The notes beneath the pieces are model-generated. The model was not told the DNA's origin. It was given only the letters and a program-made list of their open reading frames with translations, and ran no database searches. A program made the translations under genes and the position numbers. A stretch of 64,000 nt of DNA. Origin: Ilex aquifolium (taxonomy: Eukaryota; Streptophyta; Magnoliopsida; Aquifoliales; Aquifoliaceae). Positions 48,943 through 59,744 of this stretch are shown piece after piece. How positions within the stretch are numbered: position 1 is the first letter of the stretch; every line of letters begins with the position of its first letter. Location of the stretch: positions 38,618,701 to 38,682,700 of the forward strand of contig OX637396.1 in the NCBI GenBank assembly GCA_951799425.1. Reading direction: 5' to 3'.

Positions 48943-49324
48943 GAGGTGGGGCCCATGTGGAAAAATATAATGTGTGTTGTGGTGTAGTAAAAGGGGAAAC
49001 GAGGTGAGGGGCCATATGTTTTTCTTGTGAAGTGAGATGTGTGTGTCATGATTCATGATAAAGAAAGAGAATGGGTCTATAAAATGAGAAGAGGTGCTGT
49101 CTGAAAATAAAAAGAGAAGAAACCAGATTCAATAGACTATACACATATACACCAACAGGGAAGAAGGAGAAGAAGTGAGGCTCTGCAACTACTAAAGCTC
49201 AAGAGAGGTAATGATTTTATATATTGAGGTTGGAAAAAAGTGGTGTTGAAGGTGAATAATTTACTATTCCTTTTGGGATAATTTCTTATATTAAATATGT
49301 GGGTGTGTGTGAATATTTGGTATA

Positions 49325-49456
49325 TCTATAATATAAAATAGGACAATCTTCAATAAATCTCATCCGACGGTCTCAAATTGACTCATTCAATGGTCACTAA
49401 CATCTCTCTAAAAAATTTCACATTGCACTGTGCCTTCAGGCACGGATTACTCCTAG
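49325..49456 (+). mobile_element. 132-bp miniature Helitron
   Basis: It starts TCTATAATATAAAATAGG after A (49324). The 3' stem is GTGCCTTCAGGCAC and the terminal CTAG is at 49453-49456, followed by T. The whole element is little more than the two termini. Confidence 0.8.
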
Positions 49457-49475
49457 TATGTTATATATATGTTGA

Positions 49476-49742
49476 TTAATCATAACTTGTGCCTGAAGAC
49501 ACGATATAGTATAAAATTTGAGCTCCCAAAATATTGATTCCACTATATTAAAATTTTTCAACATATATATACTATCGTTTTTAACATTTTTTCAATATGT
49601 TTGAAATAAAAATTATGTTAAATTAAAAATTAATTAAATATTAAATGATTGACATGTGATAAAAATGAGTGATGTGATATTTTTAAGAGGAAAAATATGT
49701 AAGGGATAAAAATTTAAGTTGTTATGTGTTTTATTATATAGA
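49476..49742 (-). mobile_element. Probable degenerate Helitron, minus strand
   Basis: On the minus strand TCTATATAATAAAACAC starts at 49742 after A. The stem GTGTCTTCAGGCAC lies at about 49503-49489, and nine bases later TTAA stands where CTAG is expected. The 3' end is therefore degenerate or misplaced. Confidence 0.5.
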
Positions 49743-50285
49743 TGTTTGAGGTTGGAATTAAATATTTTATAATTTTCAATTGTCAATGATGAGAATATGT
49801 GGGGTGACTTTATTCTATTATTTTAATATGCTTTGGAGATAAAGAGAGAATTTTGTATGTGTTGGGATTAAAATAATAGTATTGGTGTGTTTGTTAGAAC
49901 CATGTCTTATGAGACGAGAATTGAGTTATCAGATTTGAATGGTAATAAGATTGGAGCGATATCAGTGTGATTAACATAGATATGTGCACATAGGGGTCAG
50001 TCATCAGACTAATGATGAAGAGCAATGTTAAGAGGTCCAGTTACCAGATTAGTGGTAATTAACAAACAATAAGATGGTTCTAGCTCTCGGGTTAAAGATA
50101 GAAAGTATATTTGAAATTAAGTGTGTTTAGGTGTGTGGGTTATAAATGTATTTTCATTTATAAGAGTATTTGTGAACATGAGATCATTTATGAATAAATG
50201 ATTATTTGGGAACGGTTGGGGTACAATTTATTATACTAATGTATGTAACAAAGTTTATTTCTTGTATATAAACTATGAGACATAT

Positions 50286-50696
50286 TTTCACACCCCCACT
50301 AAAGAAGGTTGTTACTCACGGGCCATCGTGCTCATAAAAATATTTAACATTTTCAGGTGAGGGTTAGGGTGAGGAGAAAGTTGTGATTAAGACAGGGGCT
50401 TAGAGGATGTGAAGTTTTACCCTACCGTGTGATTTCGAGATTAAGTGTCAATTTTGGTTTTGAAATTGTATTTAATTGTTTTGAGAATGATGTTATTTAA
50501 ACTTTGAGTTTGTAAATGGTTTGGATGATATTTAGTTTATTCCTTTGATATTCATTAGGTATGTGAGCTGGATCACTTCATTTTTTTGTGTTGTGTTGTA
50601 ATTTACATTTATTCTGCACATGGGATAGTTGATTGGTTAAGGTCTTGATAATTGGTTCATCGCCCACCTTACTTGTTTTGGGGTGGGGGTGTGACA
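50286..50696 (+). mobile_element. LTR-like segment replacing the G5 promoter region
   Basis: The left edge TTTCACACCCCCAC and right edge GTGGGGGTGTGACA form the inverted termini expected for a plant gypsy LTR (TGTCACACC...GGTGTGACA). No matching 5-bp target duplication was found. It ends 85 bp before the G5 start. The TATA-containing gggttatatataga region present in G2-G4 is absent here. A tatataaac motif lies just upstream at 50267. Confidence 0.4.
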
Positions 50697-50781
50697 ATAA
50701 CGAAGTCCAATGGTTTGTTTTCATACCTAATCTTCTCTAAGCAATAATTTCTTTCAGCTCGGCTAAAGCCTTTAGTTTTGC

Positions 50782-52381
50782 ATGCAAGATCAAAAAATGG
50801 ATAGTAAAGTACTGTTTGAAGCTGCTTGGGAAGGAAATGTTGAGGTTTTTGGCAAAATCCTTAAAGAAAATCCAAGTGTTGTTATTGACGTTGCACTTTC
50901 ATCTCCAAGTGAGTCTCTTCTACATGTTGCAACGAAATCGGGGCAGGTTGATTTTGTACGCGAGCTTATAAATCACGATCATGAACTAGTCAAAGAATTA
51001 AATAAAGATGGATTTCGGGCTCTGGACATAGCTTCAATGATGGGGAACGTGGAATTGGTGAAGGAACTTGTGAAAAACGATCTTGGAATTTGTCGTCTGA
51101 AAGGCAAAGACCAAAGAACAGCTCTTCACTATGCTGCTATCAAGGGAAGAATTGAAGTTATAGATGAATTGCTTTCCACTTGCCCACAGGCTATTGGAGA
51201 TACGATGGTTGGCGGGAAAACTGCCTTTCATCTCTCTGTGGAAAACAACCAGTTCGACGTTTTTAAGCTTTTGGTTAGCTGGCTCGAAAGGCTCAGCATG
51301 GAGGCCATCATAAATTCCTGTGATTGTGATGGGAACACTGTTTTACACCTTGCAGCCTCCAGAAAGCAAGTGGAAGTAAGTTTAAATCTATCAAACTTCC
51401 TTCACTCCCTTTTACGTACTATTTGCCTTTTCATGCTTGTTTTTCTATCGTTTATCACACTTGATATTGTTTGACATGAGTTAAACAAATTTTAACACGA
51501 GTACACGACACTACTCATTGACAACTTTAGTTATAGAGACCTTTTTATTATTTTCTTATTTATTTTCATACTTCTATGAAAGACTATGTAAAATGTTAAT
51601 TGCAACTGTTTCTCTGATGCAGACCATAGAACTACTGCTCGATAACAATAACTCGATCAGTAAGATAGTGGAGGTGAATGCCATAAATGGGAAGGGTTTG
51701 ACAGCCATGGATGTGGTGGATATAATAATAGAAAGTCCCAAGGATCTCCACCTGAGAGAAGTTCTTCAAATTGCGGGAGCACTTAGTGCTCCACATGTTA
51801 AAACTATCTCCACAACTTCTCTTCAACAGGCTGCAGAAACTCATGAACAAGCCAACAGTGGAGTACTTCGATTAAAATCTTCCAACGATTGGCTCAAATA
51901 CTTGAAGTTTCATAAGAAAAGAGATTCACCAAGCAATGCACGTAATGAACTGCTAGTAGTGGCTGCTCTGATTGCCACAGTCACCTTTCAAGCAGGCGTG
52001 AGCCCTCCAAAAGGCATCGTGGAACTGTCATCAGACACCACATCTCACATAGCTCTTCCTCCATCAGGAGTGGTATATGTTCCGAATGCTGCTTTGAACA
52101 CTGATCCTGTAACGTTTTTTTTTGTGTTTGCAAACACCTTGGGGCTTACTGCTTCACTCAGCATTATAACTTATATCACTGTTGGATTTCCATTTCAAAG
52201 GGAGCTTTTGATTGCTATGGTTTCTATGGTGTTTGCCTATGGATTTGCAATTGCCAGTATCACGAACTCAGGCCTTTTTTATGTCGTTCTTGGAGGTGCC
52301 TTCATTATAACATTCTTCCACAGGTGGGTGATTATATGGGGAAGAAATCTTTGGAAGCGTGGAAAGAGAAAGTTTCAGTAA
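50782..52381 (+). CDS. G5: intact ankyrin-repeat/PGG membrane protein (BDA1-like)
   Basis: Exons 50782-51375 and 51623-52381 (gaa|gtaagt ... gcag|acc) encode 450 residues; the second ATG at 50797 is an alternative start, as in G1. Six ankyrin repeats precede a PGG region NELLVVAALIATVTFQAGVS and four membrane segments, ending HRWVIIWGRNLWKRGKRKFQ. The linker is longer and distinct from G1 (IALPPSGVVYVPNAALNTDP), and several repeat residues differ, so it is an older paralogue. No frameshift or stop is seen. The proximal promoter differs from the other copies because an LTR-like sequence ends just upstream. Family role: membrane ankyrin proteins in immune signalling; the ligand or partner is unknown. 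Confidence 0.9.
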
Positions 52382-53150
52382 CTTGCAAACCATGATCGTG
52401 GCATGGACAACCTCTTCATATCCTATAGTGACGGGAGTTGCACTACTCGTCTTTTTATTTGTACTTTTTGTTCCTTAGTAAGTGAGAGGGTCCTTGCCAA
52501 AGTACCCACCCTTTCATGTGTGTTTTTTTCTTTTTCTTTTTCTTTTTTGGAAATAATTGATATGTATTTATAATTTATTGTTGAATATATAAAGTTGCCT
52601 TTGTAACCAATCCCTTATCGAATGAATAAGAAAGTTGGGTGGGTGTATAGAAGTTAGTGAAGTAAAGACATTTACTTTACAATAAAGGCTTTAATTTGCA
52701 CCATGGCGCAGGGCGGTGACACCGTGATCTTTAATTATAATATTTATGATTAAATATTATAATTTTTAATATGGCACAATGACACCGTGATCTTTCCCTG
52801 CCTTTAATATCTCCTAAAGTCTGTGGCACAATTGTTAGATGGGTTAATCGGAGCTCGTAGAGCTTGATTTTTTAAATGAGCCTAAAAAATTATTTAAGTT
52901 CGACTTGTTTAGAAATCGAGTCGAGCCTGAGTAGTTCAACTATTTTACATATAAACGAGCCGAGCCTAAAAAATTGTTCAACCTTAATTCGTTTAGAACA
53001 CGAGTCGAGCTCGAGCCGTGTCTAAAAAATTGTTCAACCTTTGCTCGTTTAGAGAACGAGTCGAGTTTTATCCAAAATGAGCCCGAGTAACTCGTCTCAA
53101 TTAATACTCTTAGTTCTGGTGGTGCAGAGGCCCGTCAATTTATACCAACC
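52382..53150. other. Spacer after G5
   Basis: The first 300 bp are a diverged copy of the G1/G2 downstream region (gcatggacaacctc..., gtgagaggg..., aataagaaagttggg). No gene. A 'ctcg'-rich inverted-repeat element follows. Confidence 0.6.
52841..53111. mobile_element. Intact 'ctcg'-rich inverted-repeat element
   Basis: Termini gggttaatcggag and (reverse complement) gagtattaattgag enclose repeated gagtcgag and ttaaattttttaggc-like motifs on both strands. Same family as the split copy at 43269/46336. Non-coding. Confidence 0.5.
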
Positions 53151-53166
53151 AACTTGTAATACATTG

Positions 53167-53522
53167 GGCTATCCCACATCGGATAGCTTTGGGTGTGTGT
53201 GTGTGTTTATAAGCCTTCTGGGCACTTCTACTTTTAAGTAGAAGTGTTTAGTTGGTTAGTTCAAAAAAAATCAGAACGGCGCGTGTGTGCGTCCGGGCTG
53301 TCCCATGTGGGGGTCTGTTTCCTCCCCCCGTGTTCCTGTGCCTGGCCTAGCGGTTTCCACGGGTCATGGGCGTTCCGGGTGGACCTAGTCCAAGCGGGTT
53401 GTGGAGGACTGGGCTATCCCACATCGGATAGCTTTGGGTGTGTGTGTGTGTTTATAAGCCTTCTGGGCACTTCTACTTTTAAGTAGAAGTGTTTAGTTGG
53501 TTAGTTCAAAAAAAAAAAAAAA
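53167..53522 (+). mobile_element. Retroposon with two identical U6-like promoter segments
   Basis: A 16-bp duplication AACTTGTAATACATTG flanks it (53151-53166, 53523-53538) and it ends in an A tail, the mark of LINE-mediated insertion. An approximately 106-bp segment occurs twice, identical by eye (53165-53270 and 53410-53515). Each contains ATCCCACATCG, then 25 bp, then TTATAAG, and a hairpin (cacttctac...gtagaagtg) near the expected start. The GC-richer link (53271-53409) matches no RNA I recognise. Not a known snRNA. An LTR-like (TRIM) reading (TGGG...TTCA) is possible but does not fit the 16-bp duplication. Confidence 0.7.
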
Positions 53523-53525
53523 AAC

Positions 53526-54245
53526 TTGTAATACATTGTCTTCTAAATTTTAAAAACAATTGATGTAAAATATAAAATGTCTTAACACAAAAAATATTTT
53601 ATGATATTTCAAATAATTAATTTCTGAACAGCGACTCTATGATTACATGCATCGAAAGAAAATTAGTGAGAAAGTTAACTTGTAATTAACTAATTATAGA
53701 CAAATTATTTTTTTTTACCTTTTTTGCTCTTATATTTTGTTTATGTTAAACAAAAAATATTTTTATTAAATAATTTATTCTGAAATTTTTTCAAATTTTG
53801 TATATTTGATTTTCAAATTTTTTTTTGTATCGACCACGTACGTCTAACTTTTTTTAGACCCTTCCAAATAATAAAAATCTCGTGAACTAAGTTAATTTAA
53901 TAAGTTTCTTTAATCCCCTTACAATAGAAGACTTGGACAAAGATACTTCATTGCCTTGGAGTACTCCTGGTTCTGGTGTAGAGGCCCATCACTTTATAGT
54001 TTATACCAACCAACCTGTGGCCAATTTCCAATTGTGAGACGGTTGATTGAATTGTACAATAACGTGAAGCATACGACGCTCATTTTGACAAATTTGAGCA
54101 AGTGGTGGGCTCAATGATATTTAGTCCTCCTTGGACCTGTGGCCTTTGAAATATTTAGTCCTGCTAAGAAAAAATAAAGCTCCTAATAACCAAAGAAAGG
54201 TTTAACCTAGTTGATCACTCTTATTTTTTTATTTGAAATTCTCAC
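53526..54245. other. Intergenic region before the LTR leader duplication
   Basis: AT-rich. Includes the second copy (53926-54150) of the segment at 48755. No gene. Confidence 0.55.
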
Positions 54246-55179
54246 TGTCACTCCCCTATTTTTTTTAAATAATCGGGGCGTGACAGAGTGGTATCAAAGC
54301 ACGCAGCGGATATGTGCGCAAGTTATCCGTACTTATTTGACTCTCAAAGTTAGTAACCAATTTTGGGGATAAATTTTTTTTAAGGGGGTAGGTTGTAAAA
54401 AATAGTATAAAAATTAATCACTAACACGTTAATTAGAGCATTGATTATGATTCTATATTCTCAAGGTATATTTTTATCATTCGTATTTTTTTATCGTTGA
54501 ACATATTGTTTCTTGTTGTATTGTATATTTTTCTTTTTTTTTAATATTTTTTCGTATTTAATATTTTTTAGGATGATCTGGAACGGACGGAAAGAATCAG
54601 AGTTGATATTTGAGGAATCAGAGATGGTTGAATTTTAACATAATTTTTATAAAGTTGAAATTGCAAGTTTTATTGGTCTTTTGGAGATCAAATTTGTGAT
54701 TATAATTTTTATTGAGGTAATTTTTAAATAATCGGGGCGTGACAGAGTGGTATCAAAGCACGCAGCGGATATGTGCGCAAGTTATCCGTACTTATTTGAC
54801 TCTCAAAGTTAGTAACCAATTTTGGGGATAAATTTTTTTTAAGGGGGTAGGTTGTAAAAAATAGTATAAAAATTAATCACTAACACGTTAATTAGAGCAT
54901 TGATTATGATTCTATATTCTCAAGGTATATTTTTATCATTCGTATTTTTTTATCGTTGAACATATTGTTTCTTGTTGTATTGTATATTTTTCTTTTTTTT
55001 TAATATTTTTTCGTATTTAATATTTTTTAGGATGATCTGGAACGGACGGAAAGAATCAGAGTTGATATTTGAGGAATCAGAGATGGTTGAATTTTAACAT
55101 AATTTTTATAAAGTTGAAATTGCAAGTTTTATTGGTCTTTTGGAGATCAAATTTGTGATTATAATTTTTATTGAGGTAA
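54246..55179 (+). repeat. Tandem 459-bp duplication of an LTR end plus primer-binding site
   Basis: TGTCACTCCCC...GGGGCGTGACA (54246-54285) looks like the two ends of an LTR fused into 40 bp. It is followed by GAG and TGGTATCAAAGC, a primer-binding site for initiator tRNA-Met with one mismatch. From the T-rich run before the LTR end (about 54262) to 54720, the sequence repeats at 54721-55179 without a difference visible by eye (period 459). No gag or pol coding is recognisable. Confidence 0.8.
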
Positions 55180-55216
55180 TTAGAGTGTGCCCCCTGTATT
55201 TGGTAATTCAGACATT

Positions 55217-55362
55217 GAGCAATACTACATGAATTTAAAAAGTAGACTTGATAATTATAACCATTGATTTTATTGTAGGTCCCAGTATTTAATGGAATCC
55301 ACTACCTATTCAATGGTTGTGATTATCAAATCTACTTTTTAAATACATATAGCATGACTCTT
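55217..55362. mobile_element. Foldback MITE in the G6 promoter
   Basis: Arms tttaaaaagtagacttgat... and (reverse complement) tttaaaaagtagatttgat... extend over about 45 bp on each side of a short core. The 7-bp duplication AGACATT flanks it (55210-55216, 55363-55369). In G1 the corresponding gacattatattacttt is uninterrupted. It ends about 48 bp upstream of the G6 TATA box. Confidence 0.75.
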
Positions 55363-55409
55363 AGACATTATATTACTTTGACAATTCAAACAACCCTGTT
55401 ACAGTGAAT

Positions 55410-55416
55410 TATATAA
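55410..55416 (+). promoter_or_regulatory. TATA box of G6
   Basis: TATATAA in gaattatataaggcag, about 100 bp upstream of the G6 ATG and alignable with that of G1. Confidence 0.55.
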
Positions 55417-55516
55417 GGCAGTCCTATGGTTTGTTTTGATTCATAATCTTCTCTAAGCAATAATTTCTTTTAGATCAGCTAAGGCCTCCTTTTAGTTTTG
55501 CCTGCCAGATCAAAAA

Positions 55517-57556
55517 ATGAGTAGCAAAGAACTGTTTGATGCTGCTTGTACAGGAAATGTTGAGGTTCTCCACAAACTACTTGAAGCAAATCCACTTGTT
55601 CTCACTGATTTTGCACTATCATATCCAAGGGAGTCTCTTCTACATGTTGCAACTAAGGCTGGACAGCTTAATTTTGTACGCGAGCTTATAAATCACGATC
55701 ATGAACTAGCCAAAGAATTAAGTATAGATGGATTTTGGCCTCTGGACATAGCTTCAATGATAGGGAACGTCGAGTTAGTGAAGGAACTTGTGAAAAATGA
55801 TCCTGGAATTTGTCGTCTTAAAGGTAAAGACCAAATAACAACTCTTCACCATGCTGCTATGAAGGGAAGAATTCAAGTGATAGATGAATTGTTCTACACT
55901 TGCCCAGAGTGTATTGTAGATATCACGATTCACGGGGAAACTGCCCTTCATCTTGCCGTGGAAAGCAGCCAATTTGACGTCTTTCAGCTCTTGGTTAGAT
56001 GGCTCGAAAGGATCAGCATGGAGACCATCATCAATTGGGGGGATTGCAACGAAAACACGGTTTTACACCTTGCAGCCTCTAGAAAGCAAGAAAATGTAGG
56101 TTCAATTTTTATCAAATCTTCATGGTTCCCTTTTCAATTTGCCTTTTGAATTTTGATGATTTTGTTGTTCTCTTTTTTGCATTATTTTGTTGTATTTGTG
56201 ACAATTTTTTGTGGCCTGGCAATTTTCAATTTTGCTTTGACAATTTTTCATATGATTGTAAAGAGAAGCAGAGTTTACTCCTCTGTTATTCTTGCTAGTA
56301 ACATATTGTACTAGTTCCCTTTTCTATGAATTGCAGAATTTCATTATCAGAATTGGTATGACAACAAAGACAGTTTGAATTTTGTCTTGTCGAATTTTAA
56401 ATTTTAGGGTCATGATCTGTTAAAATTTTTGATGAATTAGATCACTATGGTGATAACCTTGAGGGAGTGTTCTCTCTTGGAGTCTGCCATCACCCTGGCC
56501 GCGCTGAGATGAGTAATGAAGAACAATATTGCGTCTATAGCAGAGGAAAACGCATCCACACTCCACAGAGACTAATTGTTTGACCTCTTGATTGAAAGAA
56601 TTCGGAGATAATCAACAGTTATTAACTAGGCTAAACAGCGTTGGTTTCTCTTGCTCATTCTGATACACTAGAAATTATGTGATTCTCTTGGTTATTTTTA
56701 CATGATATGACAACAATATATATATGATTTTGCATTACAATTGTTTCTCTCATGCAGACCATGGGATTTATGCTTAGCAACAACAATACTATCAGTGGGG
56801 TATTGGAAGTAAATGCTAAAAATCTGAAGGGTTTGACAGCAATGGATATACTGGATATAGTCATGGAAAGTCCCAAGGATCTACACCTGAAAGAAATCCT
56901 CCAACGTGCTGGGGCACTTGCTGCTCAACATGCAAATGCTGTCCCTGAAACTTCTGATCTTCAACATTTCTCAGGAACTGAACAAGCCCAGCATGAGCTT
57001 CAATCAAAAACTTCTAAAGATTGAACCTCAGGTTCAAAAAGATTCACCAACTGACGCACGTAATGCATTGCTAGTAGTGGCTGCACTGATTGCCACGGTC
57101 ACCTTTCAAGCAGGTGTGAACCCTCCACTAGGCATCCTAAAATCAACTAACCAGTCAAATTCTGATTCCACAGCTCACAACCAACTAGGCCCACCTGCAG
57201 TACCGGAATTTACACCGGTAGAAAATGCTGGCATTGCCATAATCTCTGCAATTGTAGGCTCACATGCTACAACATTGTTGTTTTTGTTTGCAAATACGTT
57301 GGGGTTTACTGCATCACTGAGCATTATAATATACCTCACCGGTGGATTTCCTTTCCAAATGGAGCTCCTGATTTCTATATTTTCTATGATGTTTGCCTAT
57401 GGATTTTTAGTTAGCAAGATCAGTAAAGAAGTCATCACCTATGTCCTTCAGGGGATTGCCTTCACTATACCATTCGTTCTGCGGTGGCTGCCTAGATGGG
57501 GAAGAAAAGTTTGGAAGTGTAGACGCAAACTTTCAATAATTCGCGGCAGACCATGA
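55517..57556 (+). pseudogene. G6: diverged BDA1-like gene, frameshifted or with an extra intron
   Basis: Exon 1 is 55517-56095 (193 residues, starting MSSKELFDAAC); the upstream ATG of the other copies is cctgcc here. After a 662-bp intron, exon 2 starts at 56758 and reads to a TGA at 57022-57024. A net 14-bp loss just there shifts the frame. The PGG part continues open from about 57032 (VQKDSPTDARNALLVVAALI...) to 57556, with a longer, distinct linker and four membrane segments. If 56941-57031 were spliced (GT...CAG, 91 bp), the reading frame is restored exactly and a protein of about 428 residues results, but the donor (gct|gtccct) is weak. I lean to pseudogene at about 60:40. Confidence 0.7.
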
Positions 57557-58409
57557 TGGTGGCCTGGACAACATAATCTGAATATTTAGTACCATTTGGT
57601 AACGTTTTAGAGTCGAAAAGTATATCTAATTTCTATTTTGCAAAAGTGATGTAACTGCATTTTAGTACGGGAATTGTATTCTCTATATAGGTGGATTGTT
57701 TATGATTACATATCTAATTATGTTTCGAAGAAAATGGGACAATGTTTACAATTGTTATTCACTTGCTGCAACTTATGATGTTTTAATAGCACTCAATAGT
57801 TGTGGAATGTCCTTGTTCTTTACTATCATTTCCACATAACCCGAATTGCAGCCATGGGAGTGTGAAATCATCAGAAGGGGCCAAGAGTTGTTTGACAGTT
57901 TCCCAGCCAAACAATTGTGTTTGAAGAAAATTTGGTTGAATCCTTCATTTTGTTTGTTCCTTTTTACAAGTCAAGATAGAAATATGTGTTATATTTAGGG
58001 TAAATTTCATTGATATCCCTGGATTTAAGTTATATTTCATTGACACCCCCCTCTAGTTTTTAAAATATTACTGCTCTAAAGTAAAGAACACGAGAAACAC
58101 CTAAATTTATTTTTTTTTTGTCAGGAAAATAATTAATTCTGCATTATATTAATCCAATTTGGTAAAATGACCCATCCCAAGCAAAAAAATTTAATCTGAG
58201 GACACTTTCCTCCCCAAAAAATATATATATATATAATTACAATGTCCCAAAGAAAAATTAAATCTATCAATAAATTCAAAAATTCAAATTAGAGGGAAAG
58301 AGTTAAGCCGTTTTGACTATTTATGTATTTGGATATGTTAAAATATAATATTTGGCTCGAAAATCTAATTCGATTGCTTAATCAATTAAAGACGAATTTT
58401 CAAAAATTC
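57557..58409. other. Intergenic region after G6
   Basis: AT-rich, no gene. Around 58000-58090 a ttcattgacacccccct-type stretch resembles the arms of the MULE-like element at 34647. Confidence 0.5.
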
Positions 58410-58414
58410 AGTTT

Positions 58415-59160
58415 TGATGATGTCTCGGAAATAATAGCCCAAGCCCAGCCTGGGATCTGACGATGGGATTTAAGAATTGGCTTGAGGAAACTAATTTAAC
58501 GAAAACGGAAAACACGGAATGTAAGTGGTTCACCCTTTCCGATCGACTTGGGTTACATCCACTGTAATGGAGACTCCTACTCCTTGGTGCAGTATATTGA
58601 TCTCAGATGATAATAGGTGAGTTACAGGCACTGAACTGTTACAAAATATTAATGTCTTTCTTCCGCGAATATCCGAGGATCGAGAGTGTAAAAACGGGGG
58701 AGAAGATCCAGAAGAAGATGATTCTTTCCCCTCCTTCTACTGTTCTATTTATATGATTCGTCTTCCTAGGGTTTCTTGCCATTTCTTCTATCTCTTTTCC
58801 CTGATCTTGTGGGGACCTTTCGTCCTTGCCCTACAAGCACTCCTGTCCGCCGGCGCTACTGTGCCCACGACTCCCTGGTTTGTTAAGCACCACCTCCTTC
58901 TGCCTTTTGTAAGGTGTAACTCTGATGTATCAGAGATGGTCCCCCCTGTCCCTGGAACACATGGAGCAACAGGGTTCACTTTAGGTCAAGGGTGCGGATT
59001 TGGACCAGGGCCGGACTGCTGGTTCTTTGGACCCTTCGGGCTTTGGTCCCTTGGACCTCTGCTTTCGATGTGGGCTGGTTGGGGGTATTTTCTTTGGGCT
59101 CTCAGGGTGTATTAGGCTCTGCAGCCATGGCGGTCCATGCCTAGAATTCTATCCTTATCA
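58415..59160 (+). mobile_element. Solo LTR, 746 bp
   Basis: It begins TGATGATGTCTCGG and ends ATCCTTATCA, flanked by the 5-bp duplication AGTTT (58410-58414, 59161-59165). A TATA-like ctatttatatga lies at about 58744. The GC-rich 120-codon open frame inside (58753-59115) has no recognisable domain and is probably not a gene. Confidence 0.75.
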
Positions 59161-59262
59161 AGTTTCATCATATAATTATGTGTGTGTGTATTTGAATTGT
59201 ACCATCTCTTATCGACCAAGTTGGAGCCAGGAATGATATCCTGGGTAGACACTTTAAGTGCA

Positions 59263-59435
59263 CTATGGGTAGTTTGTGTCTGAAGGCACAGTGTAACGTA
59301 CGTGAGAAGTGATGGATTTGTGGAAGGGAGAATTCAATATGAATGGTTTTGAGAGAGATGTTGGTGACCGCTATATGAGTTTATTTGAGACCGTTGGATG
59401 CGCTTATTAAAGTCTTTCATGTTTGATATTATGGA
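59263..59435 (-). mobile_element. Diverged miniature Helitron, minus strand
   Basis: The minus strand starts TCCATAATATCAAACATG at 59435 after A. It shares ccaacggtctcaaat and aacatctctctc-like blocks with the 132-bp element at 49325. The stem GTGCCTTCAGACAC is followed by nine bases and ATAG (CTAG in the consensus) at 59266-59263, then T. Confidence 0.65.
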
Positions 59436-59744
59436 TGTTCTAATTAATTTTCCCATAAAAATAAGCTAATACATATTTATATTTATTTACATAGAATAGT
59501 AGAAAATAAAGATTAGTTATAAACCAATTGCAAAACAAATTTATAAATGGGAACATAAAAAATTAAAAATATGCAAATTAACGTCAATTACAAAAATCTT
59601 AACGTAATAAATATCATTAAATATGTAATTATTGGCAATCATAACTCATATCATCAAAAAAAGTATTTGATATTTTTTTAGGGTAAATATAAGCTATTGA
59701 GGACAATATTGAATTTAAGTTGGGGGGTGTGGATGTATTTTGTG

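Noticed and set aside
53167..53270. A spliceosomal snRNA gene, because of the USE and TATA motifs
   Set aside because: The following sequence does not match U1, U2, U4, U5, U6, U3 or 7SL as I know them, and there is no Pol III T-run terminator.
53244..53486. 80-codon open frame
   Set aside because: It spans the link and second promoter segment of a retroposon; compositional only.
58753..59115. 120-codon open frame with a hydrophobic start
   Set aside because: It lies inside a well-bounded solo LTR and resembles no protein I know.
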